Positions 1 through 11,700 of a stretch of 64,000 nucleotides of DNA are shown here, in pieces; the stretch's first letter is position 1; each line of letters begins with the position of its first letter. The notes under the pieces were generated by a model. That model was given only the letters and a program-made list of their open reading frames with translations, made no database searches and was not told the origin of the DNA. The translations under genes and the position numbers were made by a program. This DNA comes from Dioscorea cayenensis subsp. rotundata (Eukaryota > Streptophyta > Magnoliopsida > Dioscoreales > Dioscoreaceae), in assembly GCF_009730915.1 (NCBI RefSeq), contig NC_052474.1, positions 7,971,501 through 8,035,500 on the forward strand, given 5' to 3'.

Positions 1-739
1 ACCCTTCGCTGCTTTGCATTGGAAAATCCAAAGACATAGTCAACTTTATTGCCATGGACGCAATTTTGGTACAATAGTTCATATCATAGCGGTGCTGAAA
101 TGTCTCCTTTTAAAATAGTGTATGGCAGGGATCCATCAACCCTTCTCAAATACTATTCTATTAAGCATGATCCACCAACAATCTGAGAAATGCTCCATTA
201 ACGAGATCAAATACTAGTACAACTAAAACAAAACCTCTTAAAGGCACAAGTTCGGATGAACAAAATGGCTGACAAAAATCATTTTAAAATTTCTTATAAA
301 ATTGGTGATTTGGTGCTGGTCAAATTACAACTATATCAACAACATTGTTGGCATTGCGCAGAAATCAAAAATCAAGTATGTGTTTCTTTGGGCCCTTCCA
401 AATATTGGAGAAGCTTGGTTCAGTATAAACTTCAATTACCAAGTCATGCTCAGATTCATCCCGTCTTTCATTCATCATTACTGAAAAAGTTTCATGGAGG
501 CCCAGGCAGCTGTATTTTTCCTCTACCATTCACTACTTATGAATATGGGCCTTTATTGTAACCAATCTCTGCGTTACAAGCTCGACAAATTCTGCATAAA
601 AGGCAGCTCATCACCAGGTCTTGGTTCAATGGGAAAGTGAGCATCATAAGGAAAATCCCTAGGAGGATTGGAATCCATTGTTAATGCAATTTTCTCATTT
701 GGACCTTGAGGACAAGTTCTGATTCGATGGTAGGAGTAT
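1..739 (+). mobile_element. Ty3/gypsy retrotransposon remnant, 3' end of pol (integrase C-terminus)
   Basis: Plus-strand translation from about base 67 gives WYNSSYHSGAEMSPFKIVYG, typical of the end of a plant Ty3/gypsy integrase core. It is broken by a TGA near 184. From 256 to 561 a second open stretch shows the GDLVLVKLQ motif and then IHPVFHSSLLKKFHG, the usual signature of the integrase C-terminal region. The reading frame is interrupted, so this is a decayed copy cut off by the window start. The family assignment rests on motif recognition only. Confidence 0.8.
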
Positions 740-1360
740 TGTTATAGCTCTAGTTGCTTTGGATATAAAACGGCCACACGTGCTGGAGAGTGTGGAAGAC
801 TAGTCAAGTATGGAGATTAAGGTAAGTGATGAGGTGGCTTACAATGTGGAAGAGAGGGACCGGAATGGTACAACTGGGCATAGGAGCAATTGGGTGAGAC
901 GCACTAGCTCTAAGCTCAAGGGATTTGTTACTGACACCAGGGAGGCTAATAGGTGAAGGTGTAGAGGCACATCCACGTGGAGGCCATAAAAAGGGGGAGC
1001 TTATGGGAAAAAGAGGAGATAAAATTAGAATGAGAATTGGCCTTGGATCTGGGAGCGCAGAGGGGCTCATCTGAGCATCTTCAGTGACTGGAGTAGTAGA
1101 AAAGTTCTTGGCTTGGCTTCCATCTATCTTAGTGCTTTCTTGCTTGTTTAGTTGGGTTGTTGTAAACTCTGTGAAACTTGTTAATTTCTTAGAATATTTC
1201 TTTAGATGATTAGATGAGAAAACATCCTATAATGAAGGAGATCTTAGATTGGAGTGTTTGTGCAAGTAGTGTGAATTGAATATTTGAGCTCTGTGAATTG
1301 ATTTATATCTAATTAGCAGAGATAGGAGTTTTATTCATTATAGTATCCTCCCAATAAAAA
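740..1360 (+). mobile_element. Probable 3' LTR of the Ty3/gypsy remnant
   Basis: Just after the integrase remnant lies a purine-rich stretch (GGTAGGAGTAT) followed by TGTTATAGC, the expected order of polypurine tract and LTR start. A TATA-like box (GGATATAAAA) follows at about 764. I could not find a convincing CA end or the paired LTR, so the right border is only approximate. Confidence 0.4.
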
Positions 1361-2164
1361 CACGGTAACTGCAATACTTTGAAAGGGCCTAGCTTGATTG
1401 GGCTGGCAGATGAGTATTATTTGATCATAAATAAAAACTATTAAATTTACAATAAAATTAAAGTATTTTTCAACTATTTGACTAAAGTGTCTATTTCAAA
1501 CAATAACTCATCACAATATATTTTTTTTTTTAAGAGAGCTTGATGATTTCTTTAGGGTGAATCTAATATGCTTGCATGTGTTGCAATCTCAAATTTAAGG
1601 GCCAAATGCATACCTTGCATTTGCAGGATGTGGAATCTCCATTTTTCTCTTATGACATTAAGTGAGAGATTGAGTTTATTATTAATACCTTTTGTAGATT
1701 GATGTTTTGTTTGTATCTCGACCTTCTCTTCACTCATATTGGATTGTATGACCTTTTCTTATATTTTTACCCACTCGTAAATATACAGTTCAACTATAAT
1801 GGTCATAGGTCTTACACACTTCATGTATAACCTTATACTCTACCAAACAAAAAGAGCATACGATCTCAGTAGTACATTTCTTCATAATACAAAGAATAAC
1901 GTGAATAAATGATTGGAAAAGCAAAGCTTTTACAATGGACTTGAATTTTGTTCTTTTAGCTCTAATATATTCATGCACACCAAAATATAAAGCTCCAAAA
2001 CCAAGGCATCTGCATGTCCGATTTCAGCCCATAATGATTCATACCATACAAAACTTAAAACATGTGCCGTATATTTGAGAAACTACTACTTCTAAATGTT
2101 TTCCAAATTTGAAGTGTAATACTCTTGACTATTCCAGTAACTAGTAGCAGAATACATGGGCAGC
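1361..2164. other. Intergenic, nothing recognised
   Basis: AT-rich sequence with short open frames only. No exon-like block, RNA gene or repeat structure could be supported. Confidence 0.5.
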
Positions 2165-2746
2165 TGTTATGAAGATAAGTTTGTTAGGGGTTAAGAATTA
2201 TAGTTAACTATCATGAGTATTAGGGTTATGTCATGTACATGTCTTGATATTACTTCTATACCCACACATTGTAATATATAACCATTGATCATCAATATAT
2301 AATTAACTCCTTTCATCTATATAGTACCAGAGCCCAAAGGGTAACACCAACTCACTCACAATCCTCACACCACCTGCCGGCCGAACTCCGTCCAACCTCC
2401 TCCTCCGACATTGGCAACATCATCAACAATGCCGACATCGCTATCATCAACCAAAATCCAGCCATCTACAACATCTAGCCATTTTCTCCTTGTCTTCTCT
2501 CATGTCATGATCCGGTCATTTCCTTCTAGATCCGGCCACCCACAACATAGATCCAGCCTCATTCTTGTATTCTCTCAAAGATCCGACATCTCCTCATAGA
2601 CCCAGCCATCCTTATTCTTATCTTTCCCACTATCATCTTCTCAAGATTCCGCCACCCACAACATAGATCCGGCCATCTACAAGCAAGATCCGGTCATCCA
2701 TTCCGGTGCCGTCAACCTTCACTATTGTGGACATATGGTTTGAAGT
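2165..2746 (+). mobile_element. 5' part of a short-LTR retrotransposon: LTR, primer-binding site and leader
   Basis: About 155 bases starting TGTTATGAAG and ending near TTTCATCTA behave like a short LTR. They are followed at 2322-2335 by TAGTACCAGAGCCC, close to TGGTATCAGAGC, the primer-binding site complementary to initiator Met tRNA that most plant LTR elements use. Downstream the sequence is C-rich and repeats variants of AGATCCGGCCA every few tens of bases up to the assembly gap. No gag domain is recognisable. Copia-like by LTR length and style, but the rest of the element is hidden in the gap. Confidence 0.55.
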
Positions 2747-3746
2747 NNNNNNNNNNNNNNNNNNNNNNNNNNNNNNNNNNNNNNNNNNNNNNNNNNNNNN
2801 NNNNNNNNNNNNNNNNNNNNNNNNNNNNNNNNNNNNNNNNNNNNNNNNNNNNNNNNNNNNNNNNNNNNNNNNNNNNNNNNNNNNNNNNNNNNNNNNNNNN
2901 NNNNNNNNNNNNNNNNNNNNNNNNNNNNNNNNNNNNNNNNNNNNNNNNNNNNNNNNNNNNNNNNNNNNNNNNNNNNNNNNNNNNNNNNNNNNNNNNNNNN
3001 NNNNNNNNNNNNNNNNNNNNNNNNNNNNNNNNNNNNNNNNNNNNNNNNNNNNNNNNNNNNNNNNNNNNNNNNNNNNNNNNNNNNNNNNNNNNNNNNNNNN
3101 NNNNNNNNNNNNNNNNNNNNNNNNNNNNNNNNNNNNNNNNNNNNNNNNNNNNNNNNNNNNNNNNNNNNNNNNNNNNNNNNNNNNNNNNNNNNNNNNNNNN
3201 NNNNNNNNNNNNNNNNNNNNNNNNNNNNNNNNNNNNNNNNNNNNNNNNNNNNNNNNNNNNNNNNNNNNNNNNNNNNNNNNNNNNNNNNNNNNNNNNNNNN
3301 NNNNNNNNNNNNNNNNNNNNNNNNNNNNNNNNNNNNNNNNNNNNNNNNNNNNNNNNNNNNNNNNNNNNNNNNNNNNNNNNNNNNNNNNNNNNNNNNNNNN
3401 NNNNNNNNNNNNNNNNNNNNNNNNNNNNNNNNNNNNNNNNNNNNNNNNNNNNNNNNNNNNNNNNNNNNNNNNNNNNNNNNNNNNNNNNNNNNNNNNNNNN
3501 NNNNNNNNNNNNNNNNNNNNNNNNNNNNNNNNNNNNNNNNNNNNNNNNNNNNNNNNNNNNNNNNNNNNNNNNNNNNNNNNNNNNNNNNNNNNNNNNNNNN
3601 NNNNNNNNNNNNNNNNNNNNNNNNNNNNNNNNNNNNNNNNNNNNNNNNNNNNNNNNNNNNNNNNNNNNNNNNNNNNNNNNNNNNNNNNNNNNNNNNNNNN
3701 NNNNNNNNNNNNNNNNNNNNNNNNNNNNNNNNNNNNNNNNNNNNNN
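2747..3746. other. Assembly gap of exactly 1000 N
   Basis: The run is exactly 1000 N, which suggests a default scaffold gap rather than a measured length. It falls between a retrotransposon leader and the last visible exon of the DNA ligase 6 gene. Confidence 0.99.
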
Positions 3747-4029
3747 ACATTGGGCGAGAATTTTTGGTTCCAGTAATTCGCTGATTGGACACATCATAAT
3801 AAATCAGGCTAGATATAGTTCATAAGCAGCAACAATAACTGCAGCTGATTACCACAACTAGGCTGGACAGACTCCAAGTCACACATATGCACATTTAATT
3901 TTGTTATTTGACTTATGCAAACAGATTTCAATAAAAGGCAATTGCAGCCACAACCATGAAAGACTTATATTTTAAGCACTTTTGTGTTTAAAAAAAAAAT
4001 TTAAAGTTGGAATTTAAATGTTGAAATAC

Positions 4030-7000
4030 CTTGATGCTATCCATGGATATTGAAGAATTTTTACTACCTCGTTCTCGTGATGATAGCTCTTGGAAAGACA
4101 TTAGCTTGTTCCCAATCTTCCTATCAACTCCAACAATCTGAGTTCAACAATCAATTTGTGGTTGGTGAAAATATTATCGATCTTGTAAGCAATACATTAG
4201 TAATGAATTGAATTTATTATATTCTCAATTTATTACCTCAGCATCTATTATGAAAGTTGAAACAGCAGGTTTACAAAATTCTTTGATTATATTTATCAAA
4301 TCAGGGAATCTTGCTGTTGTTTCTTTCATTTGTCGTGAAAAAACTTTTACAGATCCATCAGCTAGTCTATGAATCTGGGCGCGTTGACCATCATATCTAT
4401 GAGAGAATAGAACAGAGTCAAAAGCGCTTGCTAATCACCATGTCTACAAACAAAGTTGCTAGAGTTAAACTTGTCATCCGATTCAATCATTTCAATAACA
4501 CATAAGAGTTAATTAGTCCTTATATCTACTCACATAATGTTGTTTGTTATTAAATTATCTTTTTCCGAGATTTAATTATTATTATGCAACTTCCAATAAA
4601 TTTTGTGTACTCAATAAATAATTTCTATCTTCTAATGAAATAAAAGATAAGAATTTTGAGTTAAATCAACACTATCAAAATCACAACTTCAATTGAAATG
4701 CTACACATACTTGAATTCACATGTGAATGCTCTACCCTGAAATAATTTCAGCACTTGAGTGATCCCATTGGTTATTCTGCAGCAGGAAATATGCCATTCA
4801 ATCTAGTTTATGCAAGGTGAGGCACATTCAGCAGTAAATTTAAAGAATGCCTACCTAGCAAGCATAGGGGGAATAGGTGTGCCTGGAAGCATTGCCAAAG
4901 ATAATGCTGAAAATTTAATTCCTTTGTTTAATAGAGCAGGGATAAGCAAATCCTGTCCACAAAACAAAAAGAATGGTGTATGTTTATATTACCAAAAATC
5001 ATATACATGAAAATCGCTAGATGGGCACAAAACAACATAAATAAGAACCGATTTACATCTTAGATTTAAAAAGGTAGTGCAGCTATTGCAAACTATATAA
5101 ACAACAAGAAACTCCATATTTTTATGGTTTACCATGGTTTACACCACAGATGGTCTCACACTTATACCTTCTGAAAGATGCTATCTTCCAATCTAGTGCT
5201 TCTACCTATTCTTAATCAAATTTGTTGTTTACCAAATAATGAATTTACTAATAAGATTCTATATGAATTACTCAAGATTATAAAAAAGAGGCTACAATAT
5301 GATGGCTTGTAAATGCTCATCTACTCAAAAGCGGTTAAGCATATTGTTAACCACCAATAGCCTATAACTCATTAGATTGCCACAACTCACTAATAGTGTC
5401 ATCCATTACTCACTAGCTCCCCATGATTAATCTGGGGCCAACAAAAGTCATGTCCACGAATCACCTGCTTCATCAATATTACTTAAAATATACCAAAAAT
5501 AAAGAAGTTCTTTAGTGTCGCTGACGAGGCTCAGCCAGACTAAGTTCAGGATTAATGACAAAATGAACATAAAAAGAGAGGCATACATAATACAGGTGTC
5601 ACAAGACAACTACAAACCATGTAAAAGTAAATACTACTAACCAAATTTGGAGTTACATCATAAGCGTCCGCAACCGCAGCAGAAATAGCCTGGGAAGAAG
5701 AAAGCTAAAGTAAACTACAGTATACAATTTAAAAAATGATCTATTTAAAACAATTATCAAATTGAACAATTTAAAAAATGATCTATTTAAAACAATTATC
5801 AAATTGATAATGATCTAAAAATTATCACACTAACATATCGTACTGAATACACTCAACTTCATAGAGAAATAAGCAAAAACTCATCTCAGTTGACAACAAA
5901 TAAAAAGAAACAAGTCAAGTTTAGGCCAAAAAAAAAAGAGGCCCACCCAACATCATAAAACTATTAATATTAGTTACCTGAACCTGTCAAAATCTACAAA
6001 AATCATATTACACATTTGACCAAGAAAGAGAACCGCATGTCCTCAAAATTAAACAACCTGGCAATTACCTAGAATGAAGCAATATGTAGCACAATTTTTC
6101 ATAGCTAAAGATCTCAGAACATGTAACTATCTCTATAATTATTTAAGCTACATAAATGAAAACCTGAAGCTGCAAGTTTAAGCTTTCAGATCTTTCAGGA
6201 TGCTCTAAAGAATAACTATTCAAAACCACCGCATGAGCCAATGCTGGCAAAATTGTTTTCATCATCGCCCCAATTCGTAAATTGCGAACCTGAAAAAGAT
6301 TAAAAAGCAAAGATACGATGAAGTTATGAAAATGCATGCTAATAGAATGGATGTCAGATATTTGCGTACTAATAACTGTGCCTTCACTTGTTATAATTTA
6401 TTCATTTACTACTATTAGAAGTGGATGATATAGAATTTTCACTCGCCACTCTCTTTATTCAAATAAAATGACATTAAAATCTCACCTTTTTAAATCTCTG
6501 TTAAACATGCATACAAAAAAGAAAATCATAATAGAGCTTTCCAAAAGGCTCACTAAAATCACATTCATCATAATGTATTTTGCTAATACAGATTTATTTG
6601 TGCAGGACAGACTTTTTTGGAGCTTTACTGTTAGGTAAACATGGTTTTGGTTGGGATGGTTAAAGTGACTGGGATTTTTAGTAGCCCTTCTATATTCCAT
6701 CATTTTATCATTCTCAAGAAAAGAATACAATAGCTGAAAAATAATTAAAAGAATTAATGGGAAAGGTTCTTCTACCAATGTCCGAACAAGAAACTTCATT
6801 TCCATTCCTCTACAAGAACGCATAAGATTCATTACAAGATTTTTCCTTCGAATAGCACTCCCATTACCTGTTTCCAAGCTACAACAAGAATATGCTCAAG
6901 CATGTAAGCACAATGTCTGGTATATCAATCATTTGACAAACATGTAAGTGCACAAGTCATTTCAAAATAGCATCTGGTAATTTAAAGATATATCAACTAT

Positions 7001-10000
7001 GGTCCTAATATCTGAAAAGTTAAATATTTAATACCTTATCTTCTGCAGTGTTTGGAATAAGTTTCGAATAGAGAGTGGACGAGGATGAGCAAGTAATGAT
7101 TGGGTTTGCCGGCATTCTTGTGCAACATCACCTGTATAAATTATATAAACACTTCAGGGAGGTACTAAGTCATAGATAAAGTATTTCCACAGATATTGCA
7201 AGAATGACTGCCTACCAAGATCACCAACTACGTTGTACATTTCCTTGATTTTAGACTTGTTCACTCCGCATGCCTCCTCAAGTGCAGCCACAACCAGATT
7301 GCCTCCAATATTCAGTTCCTAACTTCACAGATGATTTGATTGTCAGGAAGAAGATAGTATAACAAAGTAATTATTTAAAGATATCTTGCTGGCATTAACC
7401 TACGGAAAGATTAAAAGATAAGATAAAATAAAATAATAATTTTAAAAGAGGGCAACATGAAGGTGAAAGATATCAACAAACAAGCAGAAAAAGAATCCAC
7501 AAGAAGCGTTAACAGCTCTGATAACCACAGAAGAAAGAGCCACAGAAATTACTATTCAGAGTCATTAAGGAACATCGGCAAAAATAAAATAAAAAAAAAA
7601 AAAAATGGCAAATATGCAAATAGAACCAAAAATTGAAGACATTGTTAACTTTTTCCAAGCAGTTAAACAGCTTCATAAGGACATGAAAACTAACCATATT
7701 TTCATGGTCAGCAGCAATTCTATTTGTGCATAGATACACAGCAGGCAACACATCTTCAGGTGACAAAGCAATCAAGCTGCATGAGAATTGACAGTGGTGG
7801 CTTAATGTTACTGACTGCATGTAGTATGGAAAAGAAAAGACAGAAAAAAACCCACAAGAAAGAAATACAGATAATTAAAAGGCACAGCAATGGACCTTCT
7901 AAACATGTTGCAGAGCATAATAGAAGTTTTCAATCTTCCTTTTTCTCTTTCCACCAAATCAAAAGTCCGTGCCAAGTGCAAGTAGGGAGCAGGTTCTCCG
8001 GCATTCCAGCATGCTGCATTGAGATCCCATTTTATGATATAGCATCCTTCAATAGGCAATTTAATAGAAATACATCCCAATTGACTTGAATAGAGTTAGT
8101 AAAACTAACCATGCTCAACAGGAGAATATTTTTCAATTGATAATGAGATGTAATTTTGGCATGTGTCATCTGATGCCCCATGAACAAACAAAGTGGACAA
8201 ATTCATTGTTTTCTCAAGAAAACAGGTTGCCTTTTCAGCATGACTGCTAGTAAGATCACCTGACAGTTCAGGCTGTGCATCCTGAAGAATAGAAGTCTCT
8301 TTACTGCTTAAATCTACATACACATTATCATAGTACAGATCAACTGCTACATCAATATTGCCTTTTGCCTTCTTCAGAAGAGACATTGCAGCATTTCTTG
8401 GAATACCATCATTTATTATCTGAAGAAAGTGGTCCAAGTCTTTCATGTACGTCTCATCAGAACTACATAAAAACTGATTCTCAATATTAACATGTTGACA
8501 ACTAGACACAGAACCATGTGCAACATTGACAGCAGGGCAATCATCACATGAATCACCAGGAAATACTTTTCCAAAATATTTAGTAATTGTGGATTGCTTG
8601 CATCCACTAGATTCTACACCTCTATGAGATCTTCCTCTCTTTTTTGGCTTGTTTCCAGCACTTGAAGTCCTCTTTTTTGTCAAACTGGGCTTGTTAAAAA
8701 CAGCAAATTTTGCTGTTGTAGGCCTCTTATCTTGACTAAAAACTTTCTTAGCACCACAATCAGGGATAACTTGAGTACATTTATTTTCCAGATGAGAAGC
8801 AGAATCATCAAACAAGTCCGTTTGTGAGATATGAGTAGAAAGAGGTTTGTCGTTTACTTGCTCATATAATTCCCTTTCATGTTCAAAAAAGTCTGAAACA
8901 GCTTCAACAACATCTCCACCAGATGATCTAAGAAGACTTAAAATCTGATCCTGGGTCACCCAAGAAGGCAAACAATCCCGGAGGTCCTCCATTGCTCCCT
9001 TTGAGACCACATCCCCTGGTTCAGTTAGTTCCCGCAAATTAGATTCCTTTTCAGAATCCATAACTTCAAGAACTGGATTTTTGCTTTCTCCAACATTCTC
9101 ACCCTCGTTCGTACTAACAGAGACATTTTGGACAGACTTCATGTCAGCACCCTCTGATTTCTGATGGAAGGCCATCAAAAACTCATGCTTGTTAGCAGTT
9201 TCATCAACCAAGCCACTGAAATGTTTCTGCAAAGCCAAAGAATGCTTACTTTCAAGTTTCTCAACATCCACTCCAACAGTTGGGATCACATGTTTAGGCC
9301 TCAAGAACCTCACATACTCCCTGAGCTCATCATAACTGGAATGTTCACTGTATGGAACCAGATGAATTTCAAGCGACTCCTTAACCCTCATGGCAAAGCC
9401 ATCTCTCTTTGTTTCATACATCCAACCAGTTGCAACAAAACCAACCGCCTTCGAGTAACCTCTCTCCGTCATAATCTCCTTCATCTTCACAAAATTCGGC
9501 CGAAAATATGGCCAGGTTTCACCCAACAGATTCCAGCCAATCACATGAACATTGGTAGCTGAAACGTCCTCTGTAAAAACCCCAGAATCACCATGTCCCA
9601 AAATCGACAAAATTTGCATTTTCTTATCATCCACATATAACAAACATCCACAATGTCGTGAAATCTCAAGCAAGATCTTTTCTTTTCCAACCACATAAGT
9701 AGCAATCAGGAATAATATAGACTCAGAGGAGCCCTCACTCTGAGCTCTAATTCTTTTCACAGTTTCCACAACATATTCAACAGATTCTTTTTGAGATGGA
9801 AACACATACTTTGGATTGCAGTAAGTCGTATCCAAGAAAACAGCATCCGCACCAATAAATTTACACAAACATGGGTCGGATTTCATCCAATCACAATAAC
9901 GAAAATCACCAGTATGTATATACCTCTCAGAGCGCCGCTCATCAGTCCCAGGAACCACAAAAAGAAACTGAACAGCACCCGGGCAATGGTTGGCATCGAC

Positions 10001-10429
10001 GACAGCGACATCACAGCCATCAATCTCGACAGTCTCGTTAAGAGACAATGAGGCAACAAAGAAAGGAGGAACTTTGAGGATGTCTACAAGCAAACGCGCA
10101 GTGATCTCGGAGCAAAATATAATTCCCTTGGACCAATTGGGCCCGAGGCCAGTGTAATGGTCGGAGTGGAAATGGGAGAGGAAGTAGGAGACAGAGAAGT
10201 CGCCGGAACATCGGAAGCCATCCACGATGAAGCGAGTTCTCGGAATAATCTTGAACCGGGGTAACTCGGGAGGTATTGGAGGGAGGGGAGAACCAGCAGA
10301 GAGGAGATCGAAGGAGCACGGTAAAGAGGCTTGTGGGGAGAAATCAGAGTAGGATTTGTAGGAACGAAGGAAGGTTGAAGATGAGGATAGGGTTAGGGTT
10401 TTAGTGGTGGAGTTGGGCAGCGTCGCCAT
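4030..10429 (-). CDS. LIG6: DNA ligase 6-type fusion: SNM1/beta-CASP nuclease plus ATP-dependent DNA ligase, 3' end missing
   Basis: Twelve exons on the minus strand join in frame: 10429-8110, 8046-7896, 7776-7695, 7318-7216, 7131-7035, 6878-6776, 6289-6164, 5689-5642, 4952-4855, 4776-4711, 4396-4237, 4137-4030. They encode 1154 residues. The first exon is a metallo-beta-lactamase/beta-CASP (SNM1/Pso2-type) domain: HFHSDH at 86-91, DANHCPG at 145-151, HTGDFRY at 172-178, LDTTY at 199-203, SEHSSY at 361-366. A linker holds a basic NLS-like stretch (585-600), a PIP-like box (612-619) and two UBA/CUE-like segments. The ligase part begins near APYLHLARTFDLVE; MLPGTPIPPMLA precedes the nucleotide-binding lysine K1065 in KYDGQR. 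Ligase motifs III-VI and the OB fold are absent, lost at the gap. The family joins DNA strands with ATP and in Arabidopsis is linked to break repair and seed longevity. The start is the first ATG of the open frame. Confidence 0.93.
5724..5807. repeat. Perfect 42-bp tandem duplication in a LIG6 intron
   Basis: The block starting ACAATTTAAAAAATGATC at 5724 recurs without mismatch at 5766. It lies in the intron between the exons ending at 5642 and starting at 4952 ... 5689 side, upstream of the short 48-base exon. Identity between the copies implies a recent slippage or duplication. Confidence 0.85.
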
Positions 10430-10440
10430 TGAATCATGGA

Positions 10441-10473
10441 TTAAGGGTTAGGGTTAGGGTTAGGGTTAGGGTT
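10441..10473 (-). repeat. Interstitial telomere-like repeat just upstream of the LIG6 start codon
   Basis: Read on the plus strand this is TTAAGGG followed by four and a half TTAGGGTT-type units, so on the gene strand it is a run of CCCTAA/AACCCTAA starting 12 bases before the ATG. The unit is the six-base TTAGGG form rather than the usual plant TTTAGGG. Single AAACCCTAA telo-boxes are common near plant transcription starts, but a run of this length is less usual. A further GTTAGGGTTTT lies in the coding strand complement at about 10391. Confidence 0.85.
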
Positions 10474-10479
10474 CTCGTC

Positions 10480-11694
10480 GGAGGACTGAAACGATGGATG
10501 GAGTTCCAACTTCCAAGGCGCCAAACATCGGTTCACCAAAGCAGTTGGTTTTTTTCTTTTTTACATCTAAGCCCTGTGAAATACTGATATCATATTTTCA
10601 CCCCTGACAAGTTTATATTTATATATGTATATCATTGTGGGTTACAAAAGTGCTGATTTGCCTTTAAGCCAAACATACCGTACTTTTATAATATTAAAAC
10701 CGTATTTATATAATATTATAACAGTATTATCGACCTATATGTCCCACATTTTTATTAATTAAATAATAATTGTTTTTGATATATATATATATTTATTTAT
10801 ATATATATATTTTTGGTCCCAAAGTGTTTTAAGGAATTAAGTTAAATTTTTTTATTACATTTAAGTTTTTATTTATATTAATAATTAAAAAATTTTAATT
10901 GTGCTTATTTTATATAATAAATGTTTATAAGATCTTTAAAATTTAAATTGTACAATAATTTTCCATGGTAGGAGTTATTTAAATATATTGTTTTTATAAT
11001 TTGCTCTCGTGTGTTAAGGAATAAATTTAAATTTTTTATTACATTTAAATTTTTATAGGAGTTGTTTATTTATATTATTTTTATACATGATATTAGCCTC
11101 AAAACCACTCATAAATTTTAAAAAACTTTGATGTGAAATCAAGAAGAATCCCTAGAATATGTGTATGTCAAGTACATCAATCAATCCAGGGGATAAAATT
11201 ATGAAATTATTTTTAGCAATTTACATAATTTTGTCAGTAAATAAAAAGGCATGAGTGTTGTTTATCTTTATACATTTTGTTTATCATCATTTGAATTGTT
11301 CACATTTGTAAAAAAAAATTGTAAATGATAGTTGATTACTTCTTGGATTATGCAATTTTGATTTATGAATTATTCATTGTTTTAAATTATTTAATTATTT
11401 TTAAAGTATTATTGGATTCCATACTTGTGTGTATATATACAAACTCCTTTGAATTAAACCAGCTTATTTTTACTATTTAAATTATGTGAAAATTATGTAA
11501 AAAATCACTTCCAAAGTGAACATGACTTTTATGAATTTTAAAAAATTGAAAAAAAATCCCCAAACCGAAATGTTTATAAAAATAACCCCATAACCTCTCA
11601 TGATGGGGTCTCAGTAATTTGATCTCCCCACGTCTCATCATTCATAACTTGGATGATGGAGTGATGTCGCTTCTTCTCCCTTATTCTATTTTTC
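10480..11694. other. Intergenic region upstream of LIG6
   Basis: The first hundred bases are presumably LIG6 leader and promoter (minus strand), with no clear TATA box. The rest is AT-rich with short (TA)n runs near 10780-10812. No gene seen. Confidence 0.5.
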
Positions 11695-11700
11695 CTTTTG

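Noticed and set aside
2706-3825. Four long open frames of about 360 codons across the gap
   Set aside because: They consist almost entirely of N and reflect the gap, not coding sequence.
6482-6877. 131-codon minus-strand frame as a separate gene
   Set aside because: Its first third is LIG6 exon 6 (6776-6878); the rest is intron read-through.
10441-10473. Chromosome end or telomere
   Set aside because: Only four to five repeat units, flanked on both sides by unique gene sequence.
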